In this document: in pieces, positions 40,963 to 49,974 of the stretch
Layout of the letters: each line of letters begins with the position of its first letter
Numbering within the stretch: the stretch's first letter is position 1
NCBI RefSeq assembly: GCF_030317035.1
Contig: NZ_JASZYK010000004.1
Coordinates: 186,001-250,000 of the forward strand
Reading direction: 5' to 3'
Source of the DNA: Variovorax sp. J22G73
Lineage (GTDB): Bacteria > Pseudomonadota > Gammaproteobacteria > Burkholderiales > Burkholderiaceae_C
Length of the DNA: 64,000 bases
Notes under the pieces: model-generated
Told to the model about the DNA's origin: nothing
Seen by the model: only the letters and a program-made list of their open reading frames with translations
Databases searched by the model: none
Made by a program: the position numbers and the translations under genes

Positions 40963-40976
40963 CTGGCGGAGAGTGT
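40963..40976. other. attR: attR of the prophage within the tRNA-Ser 3' end
   Basis: CTGGCGGAGAGTGT is identical to attL. The sequence covers the acceptor and T-arm 3' strands of tRNA-Ser including the encoded CCA. Confidence 0.8.
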
Positions 40977-41051
40977 GAGATTCGAACTCACGGACGCTTT
41001 CACGTCGGCAGTTTTCAAGACTGCTGGTTTAAACCACTCACCCAACTCTCC
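40964..41051 (-). tRNA. tRNA-Ser(UGA)
   Basis: The 88-base gene has the anticodon loop CTTGAAA with anticodon TGA, a long variable arm typical of Ser, TTCGAAT in the T loop and an encoded CCA. Acceptor strands GGAGAGT/ACTCTCC pair. A -10-like TAGAAT lies about 11 bases upstream. The 3' end serves as the phage attachment site and remains functional after integration. Confidence 0.95.
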
Positions 41052-41095
41052 GGAGCCGGCGATTCTAAGCCGCCGGCGTCGCCCCTCCGACGCAC

Positions 41096-42367
41096 TCAGT
41101 CGCCCTCGGGTAGGAACAGCGTCTGCAGGTCGCTCAAAAAGTCCAGCCCGCGCTCGGTCGGCCATACGCGGAACAGGTCGCGCGCCACCAGCCCCTTGCG
41201 CTCGGCTTCTTCCAGGCCGCGCTGTATCGACGTCATCGCCAGCCCGGTGCGCTCGCTGAACTGTGGAAGCGTGAAGCCCTGCTTCAGGCGCAACGCGTTG
41301 AGCATGAACTCGAACGGCAGGTCCGCCAGCGCCACCTCGTCGCTCTGCGACACCGCGGCGCCCGCGCGCGCGTTCTCCATGTACAGCCGCGGCTCGCGAT
41401 AGCGCACCTGCCGCACGATGCGGTGCGCAAAGCTCAGCTTGCTGTGGGCGCCGGCGCCAATGCCCAGGTAGTCGCCGAACTGCCAGTAGTTCAGGTTGTG
41501 CTGGCACACGTGGCCGTCCCGCGCATAGGCCGAGACCTCGTAGCGCGACATGCCCTGCGCCCCGGTGCGCTCGGTGATGCGGTCGAGCATGGCGTAGGCG
41601 ATGTCGTCCTCGGGCAGGGTCGGCGGAAACTTGGCGAACCAGGTGTTGGGCTCGATGGTCAGGTGGTAGATGGAGAGATGCGGCGGCGCCAGCGCCAGCG
41701 CCTGGCTCAGGTCGGCGTCCAGGTCTTCCATGGTCTGGCCCGGCAGCGCGTACATCAGGTCGAGGTTGAAGGTGTCGAACGCCTGCGCGGCCTCTTCGAG
41801 CGCGGCGATGGCCTGCGCGCGGTCGTGCACGCGGCCCAGGGCCTTCAGGTGCTCGTCGTTGAAGCTCTGCACGCCCACCGACAGGCGCGTGACGCCGGCG
41901 GCGCGGTAGGCGCGAAAGCGGTTGCGCTCGAAGGTGCCGGGGTTGGCCTCCAGCGTGATCTCGCAGTCGGGCGCCAGTTTGAGCCGCGCGCGCACGTCGC
42001 CCAGCAGGCGGTCGATGGCCTGCGGCGAGAACAGGCTGGGCGTGCCCCCGCCGATGAAGATGGTGTGCACGGTGCGGCCCCAGATGAGCGGCAGCGCCGC
42101 GTCCAGGTCGGCGACCAGCGCGTCGATGTACGCCGCCTCGGGCAGGCCGTCAATGTCGGCCTCGCTGGTGGCGCGCCATTCGTGCGAGTTGAAATCGCAG
42201 TACGGGCACTTGCGCAAGCACCACGGCAGGTGGATGTACAGCGACAGCGGCGGCAGCGCCGAGAGCTGCAGCGGGCCGGGCCGCATCCAGTGCAGCACGT
42301 CGTTGGCCTGCACGGCGTTGGCCTGGCCCGTGGACTGCGCCGGCTGGATCGGAAAGACGGTGGCCAT
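41096..42367 (-). CDS. hemW: Radical SAM heme chaperone HemW
   Basis: This 423-residue protein shows the radical SAM cluster motif CLRKCPYC (CxxxCxxC) after an N-terminal extension, then the GGGTPS motif and the C-terminal HemW domain (LALADLPFEFMLNALRLKQG). HemW family members lack coproporphyrinogen oxidase activity and act in heme delivery. It starts 7 bases after the rdgB stop in a three-gene run rph-rdgB-hemW. Confidence 0.92.
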   Translation of the reverse strand: MATVFPIQPAQSTGQANAVQANDVLHWMRPGPLQLSALPPLSLYIHLPWCLRKCPYCDFNSHEWRATSEADIDGLPEAAYIDALVADLDAALPLIWGRTVHTIFIGGGTPSLFSPQAIDRLLGDVRARLKLAPDCEITLEANPGTFERNRFRAYRAAGVTRLSVGVQSFNDEHLKALGRVHDRAQAIAALEEAAQAFDTFNLDLMYALPGQTMEDLDADLSQALALAPPHLSIYHLTIEPNTWFAKFPPTLPEDDIAYAMLDRITERTGAQGMSRYEVSAYARDGHVCQHNLNYWQFGDYLGIGAGAHSKLSFAHRIVRQVRYREPRLYMENARAGAAVSQSDEVALADLPFEFMLNALRLKQGFTLPQFSERTGLAMTSIQRGLEEAERKGLVARDLFRVWPTERGLDFLSDLQTLFLPEGD

Positions 42368-42374
42368 CGGCGCC

Positions 42375-42974
42375 TCAGAACCAGCGCTCGCGCATCAGCG
42401 CGAGCATGGCCTGCGCGGCGCGGCCACGGTGGCTGTTGGCGTTTTTCACTTCGGGCGAGAGCTGGGCGAAGGTCTTGCCGAAGCTTGGCAGGTGCATGAC
42501 GGGGTCGAAGCCGAAGCCGTTGTCGCCGATGGGCGCCGCCGCAATCTCGCCGACCACGCGGCCGACGGCAATCAGCGGCTCGGGGTCGTCGTGGCTGCGC
42601 AGCGCAACCAGCGTGCTGACGAGCGCGGCGCGGCGGTTGGCCACGCCGTCGAGTTGCTCCAGCAGCGCCTTCACGTTGTTGGCGTCGCCCTTGGCGTAGC
42701 CGAACTGCGTGGCGTAGTAGGCGGTGTCCACGCCCGGCAGGCCGCCGAAGGCGTCGACACACAGGCCGGCGTCGTCGGCCATGGCCGGCAGGCCGGTGGC
42801 GGCGCTGGCGTGGCGCGCCTTGGTGAGCGCGTTTTCCACGAAGGTGCGAAAGGGTTCTTCAGCCTCGCCCACGCCGAGTGCCGACTGCGGCACCAGCGTG
42901 ACGGACAGCTCGGCAAACAGCTGCTGGAGTTCGGCAAGCTTGCCGGCGTTGTTGGAAGCAAGAACCAGTTTCAT
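42375..42974 (-). CDS. rdgB: dITP/XTP pyrophosphatase (RdgB/HAM1)
   Basis: This 199-residue enzyme cleans non-canonical purine nucleotides from the pool. It opens with KLVLASNNAGKLAEL, the HAM1 phosphate-binding signature, and later has ADDAGLCVDAFGG with metal-binding residues and the family end SPEVKNANSHRGRA. It lies between rph and hemW on the same strand, as usual in Burkholderiales. Confidence 0.93.
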   Translation of the reverse strand: MKLVLASNNAGKLAELQQLFAELSVTLVPQSALGVGEAEEPFRTFVENALTKARHASAATGLPAMADDAGLCVDAFGGLPGVDTAYYATQFGYAKGDANNVKALLEQLDGVANRRAALVSTLVALRSHDDPEPLIAVGRVVGEIAAAPIGDNGFGFDPVMHLPSFGKTFAQLSPEVKNANSHRGRAAQAMLALMRERWF

Positions 42975-43022
42975 GAGTCAGGATGGCTGTGGCGTCCGTT
43001 CGACGGGCGCCAGTGGCTGTTG

Positions 43023-43754
43023 TCAGTCGGAGAGCAGTGCCTGCTGCTGCAGGGTCACGAGTTCGTTGATGCCCTTCTCGGCCAGGCCGAGCAAGGCGTT
43101 CATTTCGTCGCGCGTGAAGGCCACGCCTTCGGCCGTGCCTTGCACTTCGACGAAGTGGCCGGCGCCGGTCATGACGACGTTCATGTCGGTGTCGCAGGCC
43201 GAGTCTTCGGTGTATTCGAGGTCGAGCAGCGGCGTGCCACTGACGATGCCCACCGAAATGGCGGCCACGTGCCCCTTGATGGGCGAGGCCTTGAGCGCGC
43301 CGGAGGCCAGCAGCTTGTTGACGGCGTCCTGCGCGGCCACGAAGGCGCCGGTGATGGCCGCGGTGCGGGTGCCGCCGTCGGCCTGCAGCACGTCGCAGTC
43401 GAGGTGGATGGTGCGTTCGCCGAGCATGGCGAGGTCGAACACGGCGCGCATCGAGCGGCCGATGAGGCGCTGGATTTCCTGCGTGCGGCCGGTCTGCTTG
43501 CCCTTGGCGGCCTCGCGGCTGCTTCGGGTGTGGGTGGCGCGCGGCAGCATGCCGTATTCGGCCGTCACCCAGCCTTCGCCGCTGCCCTTCTTGTGCGGCG
43601 GCACCTTCTCTTCGACCGAGGCGGTGCACAGCACGCGCGTCTGGCCGAACTCGATGAGCACCGAGCCCTCGGCGTGGATGGTGAAACCGCGGGTGATGCG
43701 CACCGGGCGCAGCTGGTCGGCGGCACGGCCGCCGCTTCGTGTGAAAGCAGTCAT
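43023..43754 (-). CDS. rph: RNase PH
   Basis: This 243-residue phosphorolytic exoribonuclease trims tRNA 3' ends. It shows the family start SGGRAADQLRPVRITRGF, the GEGWVTAEYGMLPRATHTR region and DADGGTRTAAITGAF with the phosphate/metal site. It starts the rph-rdgB-hemW run, 54 bases after the phosphatase stop. Confidence 0.94.
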   Translation of the reverse strand: MTAFTRSGGRAADQLRPVRITRGFTIHAEGSVLIEFGQTRVLCTASVEEKVPPHKKGSGEGWVTAEYGMLPRATHTRSSREAAKGKQTGRTQEIQRLIGRSMRAVFDLAMLGERTIHLDCDVLQADGGTRTAAITGAFVAAQDAVNKLLASGALKASPIKGHVAAISVGIVSGTPLLDLEYTEDSACDTDMNVVMTGAGHFVEVQGTAEGVAFTRDEMNALLGLAEKGINELVTLQQQALLSD

Positions 43755-43808
43755 TGTTTGAAAACCGGAAAAGGAGAGAAAAGGAAAAGGCCGCGCGCGC
43801 CGTGGCGT

Positions 43809-44720
43809 TCAGGTCTTGCGTGCGGCGGAGCGTCGAATGGCTTCGTTGATCTCGGCGATGGAGCGCTCGATGGCGTCTTCGTCGAGGTCGTCGGTCTCGC
43901 TGTCGGAGGGCATGCCGGCCTGGATGGTCGAGGCGAACACGCCGTCCTCGATGGTCTCGGTGGACACGCCGCTGCGGTCGTCGGCCGCGGCGGTGTCGGG
44001 CATTTCCCATTCGAGCGCGATGAGGGTGACGTTGTCGCTATGGGAGCCGCCCTTGCGCAGCGCCATCTCGGCCAGGTCGGGCGCGGCGTCGGACACGGGC
44101 TTGCCGGAGGACAGCGTGTGCACGATGAGTTCGTCGTCCAGCACGCCCCACACGCCGTCGGAGCACAGCATGAGGCGGTCGCCGCGCTGCAGCGCCATGG
44201 GCGCCGACACGTCGAACAGCGGCGTGGTCGGCGAGCCGAGGCAGGTCAGCAGCAGGTTGCGGTTGACGGGCGCGTCGGAGGCGTTGGGCTTGGGGCGCTC
44301 GGCGTGGGAGTGGTCGCGCGTGCGCACCAGCAGGCGGCCGTCGCGCACCACGTACAGGCGCGAGTCGCCGCAGTGCATCCAGGTGGCGGTGGAGTTCTGC
44401 AGCACGGCCGCGACCACGGTGGTGCGGGGGGTGTCGAGCATGGCCTTGTGGCTGGCGTACCGCATGATCTGCTGGTGCGCGGCCATGGCCGACTCGGCCA
44501 GGAAGGCCTTCACGTCCTTCACGGTCGGGCGCGCCTCGCGCTGGTAGAGCGCGGCAATGGTCTGCAGCGCGAGCTGCGCCGCCACTTCGCCCTCGGGGTG
44601 GCCGCCCATGCCGTCGGCCAGCACGAACAGCCCCGATTCCCGCGTGTAGCAATAGCCCATGCGGTCTTCGTTCTTGACACGACCGCCCTTGCGGCTGACC
44701 TGGAAGACGGAGAATTTCAT
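43809..44720 (-). CDS. PP2C-type protein phosphatase
   Basis: This 303-residue Ser/Thr phosphatase has the metal-binding PP2C motifs NEDR, DGMGGHPEGE, GDSRLY, CSDGVWG and a late DN (HSDNVTLIA). After about residue 235 comes an acidic, variable tail. It begins four bases after the kinase gene stop, so kinase and phosphatase are co-expressed and likely act on the same substrates in the cytoplasm. Confidence 0.92.
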   Translation of the reverse strand: MKFSVFQVSRKGGRVKNEDRMGYCYTRESGLFVLADGMGGHPEGEVAAQLALQTIAALYQREARPTVKDVKAFLAESAMAAHQQIMRYASHKAMLDTPRTTVVAAVLQNSTATWMHCGDSRLYVVRDGRLLVRTRDHSHAERPKPNASDAPVNRNLLLTCLGSPTTPLFDVSAPMALQRGDRLMLCSDGVWGVLDDELIVHTLSSGKPVSDAAPDLAEMALRKGGSHSDNVTLIALEWEMPDTAAADDRSGVSTETIEDGVFASTIQAGMPSDSETDDLDEDAIERSIAEINEAIRRSAARKT

Positions 44721-44724
44721 GATG

Positions 44725-45732
44725 TCATGCGGGGCGCGTGGTGGGCGCTACGGCCTTGGGCAGGCTCTTCTTGTCGAAGGAGCGGATGTTGTCGATCGAC
44801 AGGCGCACTTTCTCGCCCACCGTGAGCTTGGTGTAGCGGCGCTCGCCCTCGCGGCTGAGCTCCTTTTGCAGCGCGAAGACCGATTGCGGGCGCGACAGCG
44901 GATCGAGCGACATGCACCACTCGACCACCTCGATGAGGTTGTCGGAATACACGCCGCGCAGGCGCGACAGCGACAGGCTGAGCCGGTCTTTCTCGATGCG
45001 CCGCGGCGCGTCGTTGGGCGGATAGCCCTGCATGCAGGCATAGATGCAGGCGCCGATGGCGTAGATGTCGGTCCACGGGCCCATGGACGAATCGCGCCGG
45101 TACATCTCGGGGGCCGCGAAGCCGGGGGTGTACATCGGGCGGATGAAGATGCCTTCCTTACTGAGCACCTCGCGGGCGGCGCCGAAGTCGATCAGCACGG
45201 CGCGGTCGTCGTCGGTGACGAAAATGTTGGCCGGCTTGATGTCCAGGTGCAGCATCTTGTACTGGTGCACGATGCGCAGGCCGCGCAGGATCTCGTCGAA
45301 CAGCGAGCGAATGGTCGACTCGCGGAACACCTTCTGCTTTTTCAGGTCGCGCGCGGTGACCACGAAATCCTGCAGGGTGGCCCCCTCCAGGTAGTTCATG
45401 ACCATGTAGACGGTCTCGTTCTCGCGAAAGAAATTGAGCACGCTGACCACCGAGGCATGCGAGATCTGGGCGAGCGAGCGGCCTTCTTCGAAGAAGCTCT
45501 TCAGGCCGAGGCGGTAGAGCGACAGCTTCTCGGGCGGCACCTGGGGGTTGAGCTCGCCGGGCCCGCGGGTGGCCAGCGAGGACGGCAGGTATTCCTTGAT
45601 GGCGACCTGCTGGCCGTTGGAGTCGATCGCGAGGTAGACAACGCCGAAACCGCCCGCCGAAAGGCGGCGGATCACGCGGTATCCGCCGATGACCGTATCG
45701 GGCGACAGGGGCGTAGGCTTGACCTTTGACAT
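44725..45732 (-). CDS. Eukaryotic-type Ser/Thr protein kinase
   Basis: This 335-residue kinase starts at ATG 45732. It has the glycine loop LSAGGFGVVY (24-33), VAIK with Lys46, HLDIKPAN as catalytic loop (HLD in place of HRD) and DFGAA. There is no transmembrane or sensor region at the C-terminus, so it is a soluble kinase. It is the partner of the following PP2C gene. The substrate is unknown. Confidence 0.92.
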   Translation of the reverse strand: MSKVKPTPLSPDTVIGGYRVIRRLSAGGFGVVYLAIDSNGQQVAIKEYLPSSLATRGPGELNPQVPPEKLSLYRLGLKSFFEEGRSLAQISHASVVSVLNFFRENETVYMVMNYLEGATLQDFVVTARDLKKQKVFRESTIRSLFDEILRGLRIVHQYKMLHLDIKPANIFVTDDDRAVLIDFGAAREVLSKEGIFIRPMYTPGFAAPEMYRRDSSMGPWTDIYAIGACIYACMQGYPPNDAPRRIEKDRLSLSLSRLRGVYSDNLIEVVEWCMSLDPLSRPQSVFALQKELSREGERRYTKLTVGEKVRLSIDNIRSFDKKSLPKAVAPTTRPA

Positions 45733-45823
45733 AATCCGGGAGTTTCGCCCGAAGGCGATGGTGCGGCAAGCGAACGCCGTGCCGACGCCTCGGTGCATGC
45801 AAGCAAAACCACAGTGAGGCGCA

Positions 45824-46747
45824 ATGCCAGTTTACAGCATGACCGGCTACGCCAGCGGCCAGAACGGGTCCGCAGGCAGCCACTCCGAAGCCGATGCACG
45901 GCCTACCGCCGCAGGCCGGCTCGGGGTAGAAATCCGCTCGGTCAACAGCCGCTTTCTCGACCTGACCTTCAAGCTGCCGGAAGAACTCCGCCAGCATGAA
46001 ACCGCCCTGCGCGAGCTGCTCACGGGCAAGCTCAAGCGCGGCAAGGTCGAGGTGCGCGCCGCCATCGAGAACACCGCCCAGGCGGGCGTCGTCGAGCCTT
46101 CCGTCAAGCTGCTCCAGCGGCTCAACGGCGTGCAGGACAGCGTCAAGGCCTGGCTGCCCGGCGCCCGGGAGCTGAGCGTGGCCGACGTGCTGCGCCTGGC
46201 CGGCGGCGACAGCGCCGCCCGCGGCGACTGGGGTGCCGACCTGCTCGAGGTCGCCGGCAAGGCGCTCGACGGCCTGATGTCGGCCCGCCAGCGCGAAGGC
46301 GCCCGGCTTGCCAAGATGCTCGACGCCCACCTGGGCCAGTTGCGCACCCTGGTGCTGCAGGCCGGCCCGCTGGTGCCCCAGCTGGTCGAACAGCAGCGCA
46401 CCCGCTTCCTGGAACGCTGGCAGGAGGCCATGGGCCTGACCGCCGGCACCGGCGGCACCCTGCCCGAGGCCGCCCAGGACCGCGCGCTGACCGAGGCCAC
46501 GGCCTTTGCCATCCGCATCGACGTGGCCGAGGAGCTCACCCGGCTGAATTCGCACCTCGACGAGATCGAGCGGCTGCTGAAAAAGGGTGGCGAGATCGGC
46601 AAGCGCCTGGACTTCCTGATCCAGGAACTGCACCGCGAGGCCAACACCCTGGGCTCGAAGTCGGCGGCGCTGGAACTCACGCGCATCGGCGTGGACATGA
46701 AGGTGCTGATCGAGCAGATGCGCGAGCAGGTGCAGAACATCGAATGA
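45824..46747 (+). CDS. yicC: YicC family endoribonuclease
   Basis: This 307-residue protein starts with MPVYSMTGYA and has IRSVNSRFLDLTFKLPEEL and the C-terminal GKRLDFLIQELHREANTLGSK region, both typical of YicC. The family has been linked to sRNA turnover. It is divergent from the kinase gene and overlaps gmk by 4 bases. Confidence 0.92.
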   Translation: MPVYSMTGYASGQNGSAGSHSEADARPTAAGRLGVEIRSVNSRFLDLTFKLPEELRQHETALRELLTGKLKRGKVEVRAAIENTAQAGVVEPSVKLLQRLNGVQDSVKAWLPGARELSVADVLRLAGGDSAARGDWGADLLEVAGKALDGLMSARQREGARLAKMLDAHLGQLRTLVLQAGPLVPQLVEQQRTRFLERWQEAMGLTAGTGGTLPEAAQDRALTEATAFAIRIDVAEELTRLNSHLDEIERLLKKGGEIGKRLDFLIQELHREANTLGSKSAALELTRIGVDMKVLIEQMREQVQNIE

Positions 46748-47379
46748 CGAGCGAAAGAATGGACTACCCCGGCAATATCTTCGTGGTCGCGGCGCCCAGC
46801 GGCGCCGGCAAATCGAGCTTGGTGAAGGCGCTGATGGAGCTCGATTCGGCCGTCCAGCCCTCGGTGTCGCACACCACCCGGTCGCCGCGCGGCCAGGAAA
46901 AGCACGGCCGCGAGTACTTTTTTGCCTCGCCGTCGGAGTTCGACGCGCTGATTGCGGCGGACGGCTTCGTGGAATGGGCCCATGTGCACGGGCACCGCTA
47001 CGGCACGTCGAAGCGCGCCGTCGAGGAGCGCATCGCCCAGGGCGCGGACGTGATCCTTGAAATCGACTTCCAGGGCGCGCTGCAGATCCGCAAGACCTTC
47101 GCCAACGCGGTGATGATCTTCATCCTGCCGCCCAGCTGGGAAGAACTGCGTTCGCGGCTCGAACGGCGCGGCGAAGACAGCGCCTCGGTCATCGAACTGC
47201 GCCTGAAGAACGCCGCCGAAGAGATGGCGCGGGCGGGGGAATTCGACTTCGTTATAATCAACGAGTTATTTGAGCGCGCGCTTTTCGATCTCAAGGCGAT
47301 CGTCCACGCTCAGCGGCTCCGGTATTCCGCACAGCGCCGTGCGCGTGCCGACACATTCGCCGCACTGAACATCCCCTGA
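46744..47379 (+). CDS. gmk: Guanylate kinase
   Basis: This 211-residue enzyme turns GMP into GDP with ATP. It has the P-loop APSGAGKSSL, SVSHTTRSPRGQEKHGREY for GMP binding and the lid region RLERRGED. An ATG five codons further in (46759) is an alternative start. The order yicC-gmk-rpoZ-spoT is common in beta- and gammaproteobacteria. Confidence 0.95.
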   Translation: MTSERMDYPGNIFVVAAPSGAGKSSLVKALMELDSAVQPSVSHTTRSPRGQEKHGREYFFASPSEFDALIAADGFVEWAHVHGHRYGTSKRAVEERIAQGADVILEIDFQGALQIRKTFANAVMIFILPPSWEELRSRLERRGEDSASVIELRLKNAAEEMARAGEFDFVIINELFERALFDLKAIVHAQRLRYSAQRRARADTFAALNIP

Positions 47380-47417
47380 TACCCGAGCCCTCGCTCACCG
47401 ACAGAAAGATTCTCATC

Positions 47418-47621
47418 ATGGCCCGCATCACCGTCGAAGATTGTCTCGTCAACATCCCGAACCGCTTCCAGCTCGTTCTGGCCGCGACCTACCGTGCGCG
47501 CATGCTGAGCCAAGGCCACGCACCGAAGATCGAGAGCAAGAACAAGCCCGCCGTCACCGCCCTGCGCGAAATCGCCGAAGGCAAGATCGGCCTCGAAATG
47601 CTCAAGAAGGTGCCGGGCTGA
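47418..47621 (+). CDS. rpoZ: RNA polymerase omega subunit
   Basis: This 67-residue protein (MARITVEDCLVNIPNRFQLV) is the omega subunit, which helps assemble RNA polymerase and, in many proteobacteria, joins the first ppGpp site. It is placed between gmk and spoT, so the ppGpp synthase and one of its targets are neighbours. A clear terminator follows. Confidence 0.95.
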   Translation: MARITVEDCLVNIPNRFQLVLAATYRARMLSQGHAPKIESKNKPAVTALREIAEGKIGLEMLKKVPG

Positions 47622-47646
47622 TCTGACGCAGCCCTGCAACGAAAAG

Positions 47647-47670
47647 GCACCGCAAAGCGGTGCTTTTTTT
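47647..47670 (+). terminator. Rho-independent terminator after rpoZ
   Basis: GCACCGC-AAA-GCGGTGC is followed by seven Ts. It separates gmk-rpoZ transcription from spoT. Confidence 0.88.
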
Positions 47671-47714
47671 ATGCCCGGACGCGTCCATACAGCGGTCACG
47701 CTAAAGTGATAGAC

Positions 47715-49970
47715 ATGAGCGCGGTAGCCAAACATCAGTCCCAAGCCCCCAAAGGCCCGCCGAAACCGAGCCCGGCGGCGCTGAACGCAGCCGCCGCAAG
47801 CTTCGCCGCCTTGACGGCGCGCCTCGATTACCTGAGCCCCGAAGACACCGAACTGGTGCGGCGTGCCTACCGCTTCGCCGACGAGGCGCACCTGGGCCAG
47901 TTGCGCAACAGCGGCGAGCCCTACATCACCCATCCGATCGCGGTGGCGGCGCAATGCGCCGAGTGGAAGCTCGACGCGCAGGCGCTGATGGCTGCCTTGC
48001 TCCACGACGCCATCGAAGACTGCGGCGTCACCAAGCCCGAACTCATCGAACGCTTCGGTGCCCCGGTGGCGGAACTGGTCGATGGGCTCACCAAGCTCGA
48101 CAAGCTGCAGTTCAACACCCGCGAAGAAAACCAGGCCGAGTCGTTCCGCAAGATGCTGCTTGCCATGGCGCGCGACGTGCGCGTCATCCTCGTCAAGCTG
48201 GCCGACCGCACGCACAACATGCGCACGCTGGCCGACGCGCCGCGAGAGAAGTGGGCCCGCATCTCGCGCGAAACGCTCGAGATCTATGCGCCCATCGCGC
48301 ACCGCCTCGGACTGAACCAGACCTATCGCGAACTGCAGGAACTGTCGTTCCGGCACCTGAAGCCCTGGCGCTACGCCACGCTGTCGAAAGCGGTGGCCAA
48401 GGCGCGAGGTCGACGCCGCGACCTGATCCAGAAGGTGCAGAAAGAGGTCGAAACGGCCTTCTCCGCCGCCGGAATGACGCTGCGCATCGCCGGGCGTGAA
48501 AAGACGCTGTATTCCATCTACCGAAAGATGGAAGAAAAGCACCTGAGCTTCGCGCAGGTGACCGACATCTACGGCTTCCGGCTGATCGTGCCGAACGTCA
48601 TCGCCTGCTATACCGGGCTGGGCATCCTGCACCAGATGTACAAGCCGCTGCCCGGCAAGTTCAAGGACCACATCGCGATCGCCAAGCTCAACGGCTACCA
48701 GTCGCTGCACACCACGCTGGTGGGTCCGGCTGGCGTGAGCGTGGAGTTCCAGCTGCGAACCGAGGCCATGCATGTGGTGGCCGAATCCGGCGTGGCGGCG
48801 CACTGGCTGTACAAGGCCGCCGAGCCCAACGCCGCGAGCAACGACCGCCTGGGCACCAAGTGGCTGCAGTCGCTGCTCGACATCCAGGACGAGACGCGCG
48901 ACGCCGCCGAGTTCTGGGACCACGTCAAGGTCGACCTGTTTCCGGATGCGGTCTACGTGTTCACGCCGAAGAGCCAGATCATGGCGCTGCCACGCGGCGC
49001 CACGGTGGTCGACTTTGCGTACGCCATTCACAGCAACATCGGCGACCACACATCGGCCGCGCGCATCAACGGCGACCAGGTGCCGCTGCGCACCGAGCTC
49101 AAGAACGGCGACGTGGTCGAGGTGATCACCGCGCCGGTGTCCACGCCCAACCCGGCGTGGCTCGGGTTCGTGCGAACCGGGCGGGCACGCTCCAAGATCC
49201 GCCACTACCTGAAGACGCTGGCGCACGCGGAGTCGGAAGGCCTGGGCGAAAAGCTGCTGGCCCAGGCGCTGCGCGCCGAGGGGCTGAGCAAGCTGCCCGA
49301 GAACGACGAAGAGCACCAGCCGCTGTGGGAAAAGCTGCTGCGCTTCACCGGCAACCGGACCCGCGCCGAACTGCTGACCGACATTGGCCTGGGCAAGCGC
49401 ATTGCCAGCATCGTCGCGAAACGGCTGGTGTCCATGCTCTCCGAACTGGGCGAGCGGCCCGACGCGCTGCTGCTGAGCCGCGAACGCTTCATCTCGCACG
49501 AGACGGTGTCGCAGGGCGCGGTCACGCTGGACGGCAGCGAGAACTCGTCCGTGCGCTTCGCGCTGTGCTGCCGCCCCATTCCCGGCGACCAGATCGTCGG
49601 CTATCTGGGGCACGGCGAAGGCCTGGTGGTGCACACCGAAGACTGCGGCGTTGGCCAGCGCCTGCGCCACAAGGACAGTGAACGCTTCTTCGCCGTCGAG
49701 TGGGCGGACGAACCCACGCGCGCTTTCGAAACCGGCGTGGTCATCACCGTGCGCAACGACAAGGGCGTGCTCGCGCGGGTCGCGGCCACGTTGGCCGATG
49801 CCGAAGCGGACATCACGCACGTGGAAATGGCCGACGAGACGCCGCAGGATTCGACCGACCTGCGCTTCGTGATCGCGGTGCGCGACCGGACGCATCTCGA
49901 TGCGGTGCTGCGCGCCGCACGGCGGACCGCGTCTGTCCTGACCGCTTCGCGGACGGTTCCTGCTCCCTGA
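47715..49970 (+). CDS. spoT: Bifunctional (p)ppGpp synthase/hydrolase
   Basis: Read from ATG 47715 (MSAVAKHQSQ), 751 residues; an in-frame GTG three codons upstream is possible. Domains in order: HD hydrolase (ITHPIAVA, LLHDAIEDCG), synthetase (ITDIYGFR-like VTDIYGFRLIV, YQSLHTT, EFQLRT), TGS (VDFAYAIHSNIGDH), a zinc-finger/CC region (FALCCRPIPGD) and C-terminal ACT (GVVITVRNDKGVLARVAATL). Both active sites look intact, so it should make and degrade ppGpp. Confidence 0.94.
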   Translation: MSAVAKHQSQAPKGPPKPSPAALNAAAASFAALTARLDYLSPEDTELVRRAYRFADEAHLGQLRNSGEPYITHPIAVAAQCAEWKLDAQALMAALLHDAIEDCGVTKPELIERFGAPVAELVDGLTKLDKLQFNTREENQAESFRKMLLAMARDVRVILVKLADRTHNMRTLADAPREKWARISRETLEIYAPIAHRLGLNQTYRELQELSFRHLKPWRYATLSKAVAKARGRRRDLIQKVQKEVETAFSAAGMTLRIAGREKTLYSIYRKMEEKHLSFAQVTDIYGFRLIVPNVIACYTGLGILHQMYKPLPGKFKDHIAIAKLNGYQSLHTTLVGPAGVSVEFQLRTEAMHVVAESGVAAHWLYKAAEPNAASNDRLGTKWLQSLLDIQDETRDAAEFWDHVKVDLFPDAVYVFTPKSQIMALPRGATVVDFAYAIHSNIGDHTSAARINGDQVPLRTELKNGDVVEVITAPVSTPNPAWLGFVRTGRARSKIRHYLKTLAHAESEGLGEKLLAQALRAEGLSKLPENDEEHQPLWEKLLRFTGNRTRAELLTDIGLGKRIASIVAKRLVSMLSELGERPDALLLSRERFISHETVSQGAVTLDGSENSSVRFALCCRPIPGDQIVGYLGHGEGLVVHTEDCGVGQRLRHKDSERFFAVEWADEPTRAFETGVVITVRNDKGVLARVAATLADAEADITHVEMADETPQDSTDLRFVIAVRDRTHLDAVLRAARRTASVLTASRTVPAP

Positions 49971-49974
49971 GCCT

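Larger units (their letters stand above)
1735..40976. mobile_element. Complete-looking temperate siphophage integrated in tRNA-Ser(UGA)
   Basis: The ends are the 14-bp direct repeat attL/attR. Inside are integrase, excisionase, CI/Cro switch, CII-family protein, replication genes with an iteron region, both terminase subunits, portal, protease-capsid fusion, tail tube, tape measure, large tail proteins, endolysin and Rz/Rz1 spanins. There is no contractile sheath gene, and the tape measure is about 905 residues, so a long non-contractile tail is expected. No core gene is visibly broken, so the element may be inducible. Cargo genes sit at both ends and in the head module. Confidence 0.9.

Noticed and set aside
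47253..47258. TATAAT inside gmk as a promoter for rpoZ.
   Set aside because: No -35 within 15-19 bases upstream; left out of the features.
47310..49895. Very long minus-strand frame opposite spoT.
   Set aside because: It is a GC-bias shadow: the plus strand encodes all SpoT domains, and the minus protein has no domain pattern. The same holds for other long frames opposite phage tail genes.
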